Under the pieces are notes generated by a model. That model did not search any database. It was not told where the DNA came from and worked only from the letters and a program-made list of their open reading frames with translations. This document shows, piece after piece, positions 61,319 through 64,000 of a stretch of 64,000 nucleotides of DNA (positions within the stretch are counted from its first letter, which is position 1; the number at the start of each line of letters is the position of its first letter). The stretch is from contig NZ_HG003685.1 of assembly GCF_000312365.2 (NCBI RefSeq), positions 414,844 to 478,843 on the forward strand. The letters are read 5' to 3'. Source of the stretch: Anaerococcus provencensis (GTDB lineage: Bacteria > Bacillota > Clostridia > Tissierellales > Peptoniphilaceae). Made by a program: the position numbers and the translations under genes.

Positions 61319-62629
61319 ATGAAAGATTTAAAGGTTACAATAGCAGGCGCTGGTAGTGGCTATACACCAGGTATTATTCTTTCTATTTTAAATCATAAAG
61401 ACCTTTCAGTTTCAGAGATTAGGCTTTATGACATCGATAAAGTAAGAAACGAAGACATGGAAACAATAATTTCTTTTATATTAAATAAAGGTCATTACAA
61501 GGTTGATTTGCTTAGAACGGAAGACCCAAAGGAAGCTTTTTCAGAAGTTGATTTTATCTTTTCCCAAATCAGAGTTGGCGGAATGCAGATGAGGGAAAAA
61601 GATGAAAAAATACCTTTGAAATATGGTCTGGTGGGGCAGGAAACTTGTGGATTAGGAGGCTTTTCATACGCAATGCGTTCTATGAAAGGCTTCTCAGAGA
61701 TGATAGATCTAATCCAAAAATATAACAAAGATGCATGGGTATTAAATTATACAAATCCCGAAACAATAATCTCAGAAGTAGTGAGAAGGAAATATCCTGA
61801 TGCGAAAATAATCAATGCTTGTGATATGACTATCTCAATTGAAGAAATTATTGCTGATAGTTTTGGATATGATAGAGAAAACTGGATACCAATTTATTAC
61901 GGTTTAAATCACTTTGGTTGGTATGAATCTATATACGATAAGTCTTTAAAAAAAGATGTTATGCCTGAACTAATAGATAAGATCATAGAAGAAGGGTTAA
62001 ACACAGAAGGTCAAGATCCATCTTGGGCAAGCACATGGCAATCATATCAAATGCTTGTAAAAACTTTCCCTGACAGATTGCCAAACAACTATTTGCTATA
62101 TTATCTATTCTCAGAGCAAATGGTAGAAAAAGAGGATCCTAACTACACAAGAGCCAATCAAATAATGGATGGCAGACTTAAAAAAATTAAGGAAACAGTT
62201 AAAGAAATCAAATAGAACAAAAACCTAGAATCTATAGATTATGAGGGTTCCCAACATGGTCAATATATAGTTGATATAGCAGCCTCTATATTGCATGATA
62301 AAAATGACAGATTCATGCTAATAAAAGCGAATAAAGGATCAATTCCAAATTTAAGAGACGATGCATCTGTTGAAGTACCTTGTTATGTCAATGCAAATGG
62401 CGCTGAACCTATATCGCTGAGAAACCCTATACCTGATTTTCATAAGGGTTTAATGGAAGCGCAAGTAGCTTCAGAAAAACTTTTGGTAGATGCATTTTTT
62501 GAAAATTCATACTACAAGGCACTGCAAGCTTTTACACTAAATCAGACAGTACCAAATGCAGATGTTGCAAAAAAAGTATTGGATGAATTCATTGAAGTAA
62601 ATGAGGAATACTGGCCTAACTTAAAATAG
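61319..62629 (+). pseudogene. 6-phospho-alpha-glucosidase (GH4), interrupted by in-frame TAG
   Basis: The frame would give 436 residues, the usual size for GlvA/MalA of family 4. It uses NAD+ and Mn2+: VTIAGAGSGYTPG is the NAD loop, INACDM holds the metal-binding Cys, and YGLNHFGW holds the metal-binding His. A TAG at 62213-62215 (codon 299) splits it. After it the same frame continues YEGSQHGQYIVDIAASIL and EVPCYVNANGAEPI and ends VNEEYWPNLK. The sequence is closest to the maltose-6-phosphate type (VGQETCGLGG, LPNNYLLYYLF). Only the N-terminal 298 residues could be made. Confidence 0.85.
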
Positions 62630-62723
62630 TGTGTAGAGCTATTATTAATATTGAGATAGTAAAAAACTAAATGAAGCTAAGTAGATTGATGTAGCAAAAG
62701 TTATACATCTAAATAAATAGAAA

Positions 62724-62750
62724 ATAAGAGTCTCTGTGGCTCTTTTTTCT
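62724..62750 (+). terminator. Terminator of the alpha-glucoside operon
   Basis: AAGAG (62726-62730) pairs with CTCTT (62740-62744) around TCTCTGTGG, with flanking A and T runs. The hairpin closely resembles the one at 58098-58123. Confidence 0.75.
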
Positions 62751-62885
62751 TTTGCTGTATTGCAAAAAAATTTTTATAGTATTTAATGGAATATGTACCG
62801 GCTTTTACTGGATAATCCCTAGTTATTTACTTGGAATTAACTCTTGGATTGAGGTAAAATGTTAGTGTTAGTTTTAAAGGCAAAC

Positions 62886-62911
62886 AAGTTATTTTAATGA
62901 TAACTTTTTAT
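62886..62911 (+). terminator. Weak terminator-like hairpin before the activator gene
   Basis: AAGTTAT (62886-62892) pairs with ATAACTT (62900-62906) and is followed by TTTTAT. It is AT-only apart from one G-C pair, so it could instead be an operator-like palindrome. Confidence 0.35.
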
Positions 62912-62937
62912 ATATAGATTAATTAGAAAGGCTTTTT

Positions 62938-64000
62938 ATGAATTTACATATGGGTCTTGATGTAGGGTCTACTACTGTAAAAATTGTGATTACAGATGAG
63001 AATTTTAATACCCTATATCAAGTATATAGAAGACATAAATCTGATGTTAAAGAAACTGTAAGGGCCGTCCTTAGTGAAGCTTATGAAGAGTTTAAGGACG
63101 ACTATATTACTATAAATGTAACTGGTTCTGGGGGAATGTTCCTTGAAAAATATATGGGGATCAATTTCGTCCAAGAAGTTATTGCAGAAACTGCTGCAAT
63201 TAGAAAATTTATTCCAGAAACCGATGTTGTTATTGAACTTGGCGGGGAGGATTCTAAGATTACCTACCTATCAGGTTCTGTTGAACAAAGGATGAACTCA
63301 ATCTGTGCTGGAGGTACTGGTGCTTTTATCGATCAAATGGCGGCGCTTCTTGATACAGATGCCTCTGGTCTAAATGATCTATCACAAAATTACAAGAAGA
63401 TTTATCCTATAGCTTCCCGCTGTGGGGTTTTTGCCAAAACTGATATCCAAGCCCTTATGAACCAAGGGGCAAGTCGTGAAGATATTGCAATTTCAGTCTT
63501 CCAATCAGTTGTTAACCAAACTATATCAAACCTCGCCTGTGGTAGGCCTATAAAGGGCAATGTCACATTTTTGGGTGGACCACTTCACTTTTTGCCTGCC
63601 CTAAGAGATAGATTTGTGGAAACTTTGGGAGAAGATGGCAATACATTTACAACTCCAGAAGATGCTCAACTTTATGTTGCAAAGGGTGCAGCTATCCTAT
63701 CTGCTGAGAATGAAGAATATGTAGCCTACAAAGATTTGATCAAGGAACTTAAAAAAGAATTGCCAGAAGACATGGAAATGACCAAGAAACTTGATCCTCT
63801 TTTCACTTCTAAAGAAGAATACGAAGACTTTGTGGCAAATCATAAGACAGACCAAGTTATCTATGATGATATTAAGACTTATGAGGGACCGATATATGTA
63901 GGTATTGATGCGGGTTCCACAACTAGCAAGATGGTTTGGATTACAGAAGATGCCCACATCATCCATGAAGATTATAGGATGAATTTAGGTCGCCCACTTG
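62938..64000 (+). CDS. 2-hydroxyacyl-CoA dehydratase activator (HgdC-like), partial
   Basis: The frame is open from ATG 62938 (AGAAAGG upstream) to the window edge: 354 codons so far. The first BadF/BcrA-type ATPase domain has MGLDVGSTTVKIVI, GSGGMF, ELGGEDSKI, the iron-sulfur Cys segments NSICAGGTGAF and ASRCGVFAKTD, and FLGGPL. A second such domain begins at about residue 320 (IYVGIDAGSTTSKMVW). Double-domain forms are about 1400 residues long and are thought to drive ATP-dependent electron transfer to 2-hydroxyacyl-CoA dehydratases in amino-acid-fermenting anaerobes. The C-terminal part lies outside the window. Confidence 0.85.
   Translation, partial: MNLHMGLDVGSTTVKIVITDENFNTLYQVYRRHKSDVKETVRAVLSEAYEEFKDDYITINVTGSGGMFLEKYMGINFVQEVIAETAAIRKFIPETDVVIELGGEDSKITYLSGSVEQRMNSICAGGTGAFIDQMAALLDTDASGLNDLSQNYKKIYPIASRCGVFAKTDIQALMNQGASREDIAISVFQSVVNQTISNLACGRPIKGNVTFLGGPLHFLPALRDRFVETLGEDGNTFTTPEDAQLYVAKGAAILSAENEEYVAYKDLIKELKKELPEDMEMTKKLDPLFTSKEEYEDFVANHKTDQVIYDDIKTYEGPIYVGIDAGSTTSKMVWITEDAHIIHEDYRMNLGRPL

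Larger units (their letters stand above)
62630..62937. other. 308-base gene-free stretch before the activator gene
   Basis: It holds a terminator at 62724-62750 and an AT-rich hairpin with a T run at 62886-62911. No convincing -35/-10 pair, coding frame or RNA gene is seen in the rest. Confidence 0.5.

Noticed and set aside
62213..62215. TAG in the GH4 gene as pyrrolysine or programmed readthrough
   Set aside because: The codon falls in a loop region, not at an active-site position, and the upstream PTS gene is also broken. Simple decay is more likely.

Overview
The window is a low-GC chromosome segment that looks like an anaerobic Gram-positive coccus of the Peptoniphilaceae (Anaerococcus/Peptoniphilus type). 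This is inferred from the AT-rich codon use, strong AGGAGG ribosome binding sites, zinc-type S14, a 2-hydroxyacyl-CoA dehydratase activator at the right edge and many PTS and RpiR genes. No rRNA, tRNA or CRISPR array was seen.

Layout. 1-250: 3' end of an IS200-type tnpA and its hairpin-rich right end. 279-4721: two-component system plus ABC transporter of the BceRS-BceAB (peptide antibiotic) type. 4765-9818: an orphan lipoprotein, then a lipoprotein/ABC ATPase/large permease operon, bounded by copies of the BceB-like 3' tail and its terminator. 9920-10970 (-): lrgAB. 11167-25747: the complete S10-spc-alpha ribosomal protein supercluster from rpsJ to rplQ with secY, adk, infA and rpoA, but without map. 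25790-26520: a second IS200 copy with three in-frame stops in tnpA, followed by a truncated HAD gene. 26826-28364: a secreted helical-repeat protein. 28515-29156: an intact HAD phosphatase.

29181-33370 is an N-acetylmuramic acid recycling operon (RpiR regulator, MupG 6-phosphomuramidase, MurQ etherase, MurP-like PTS) with a perfect 16-bp palindrome at the promoter. 33578-37345 holds a PAS-SpoIIE phosphatase, deoC, a cytoplasmic alpha-amylase and RNase HI, tightly packed. 37479-38107 is a gene-free, heavily palindromic element. Next come a Gate-domain membrane protein, a CPA2 antiporter behind a terminator hairpin, a DUF3783-like protein, a coiled-coil protein, a BcrAB-like ABC exporter and a Cof-type HAD phosphatase.

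44810-48952 is a Mn/Zn/Fe ABC uptake operon (binding lipoprotein, ATPase, two permeases) ending in its own DtxR-family regulator, with a DtxR-type palindrome at the promoter. 49033-50139 is alanine dehydrogenase. 50196-55204 is a mannose-family PTS with a FrlB-like SIS deglycase and a HAD protein, probably for a glycated amino acid (Amadori) compound; its GntR regulator is divergent and paired operators overlap the promoter. Next are a radical SAM protein, an isochorismatase-like hydrolase and a DUF819 membrane protein. 58290-62629 is an alpha-glucoside operon (RpiR regulator, ChbG-like deacetylase, PTS IICB, family 4 glycosidase) in which the PTS gene has a frameshift and the glycosidase an in-frame TAG. 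The window ends inside a 2-hydroxyacyl-CoA dehydratase activator.

The most unusual items are the palindromic element at 37.5-38.1 kb, the doubly broken alpha-glucoside operon, the threefold permease-tail/terminator cassette, and several operator arrays that link local regulators to their own operons.
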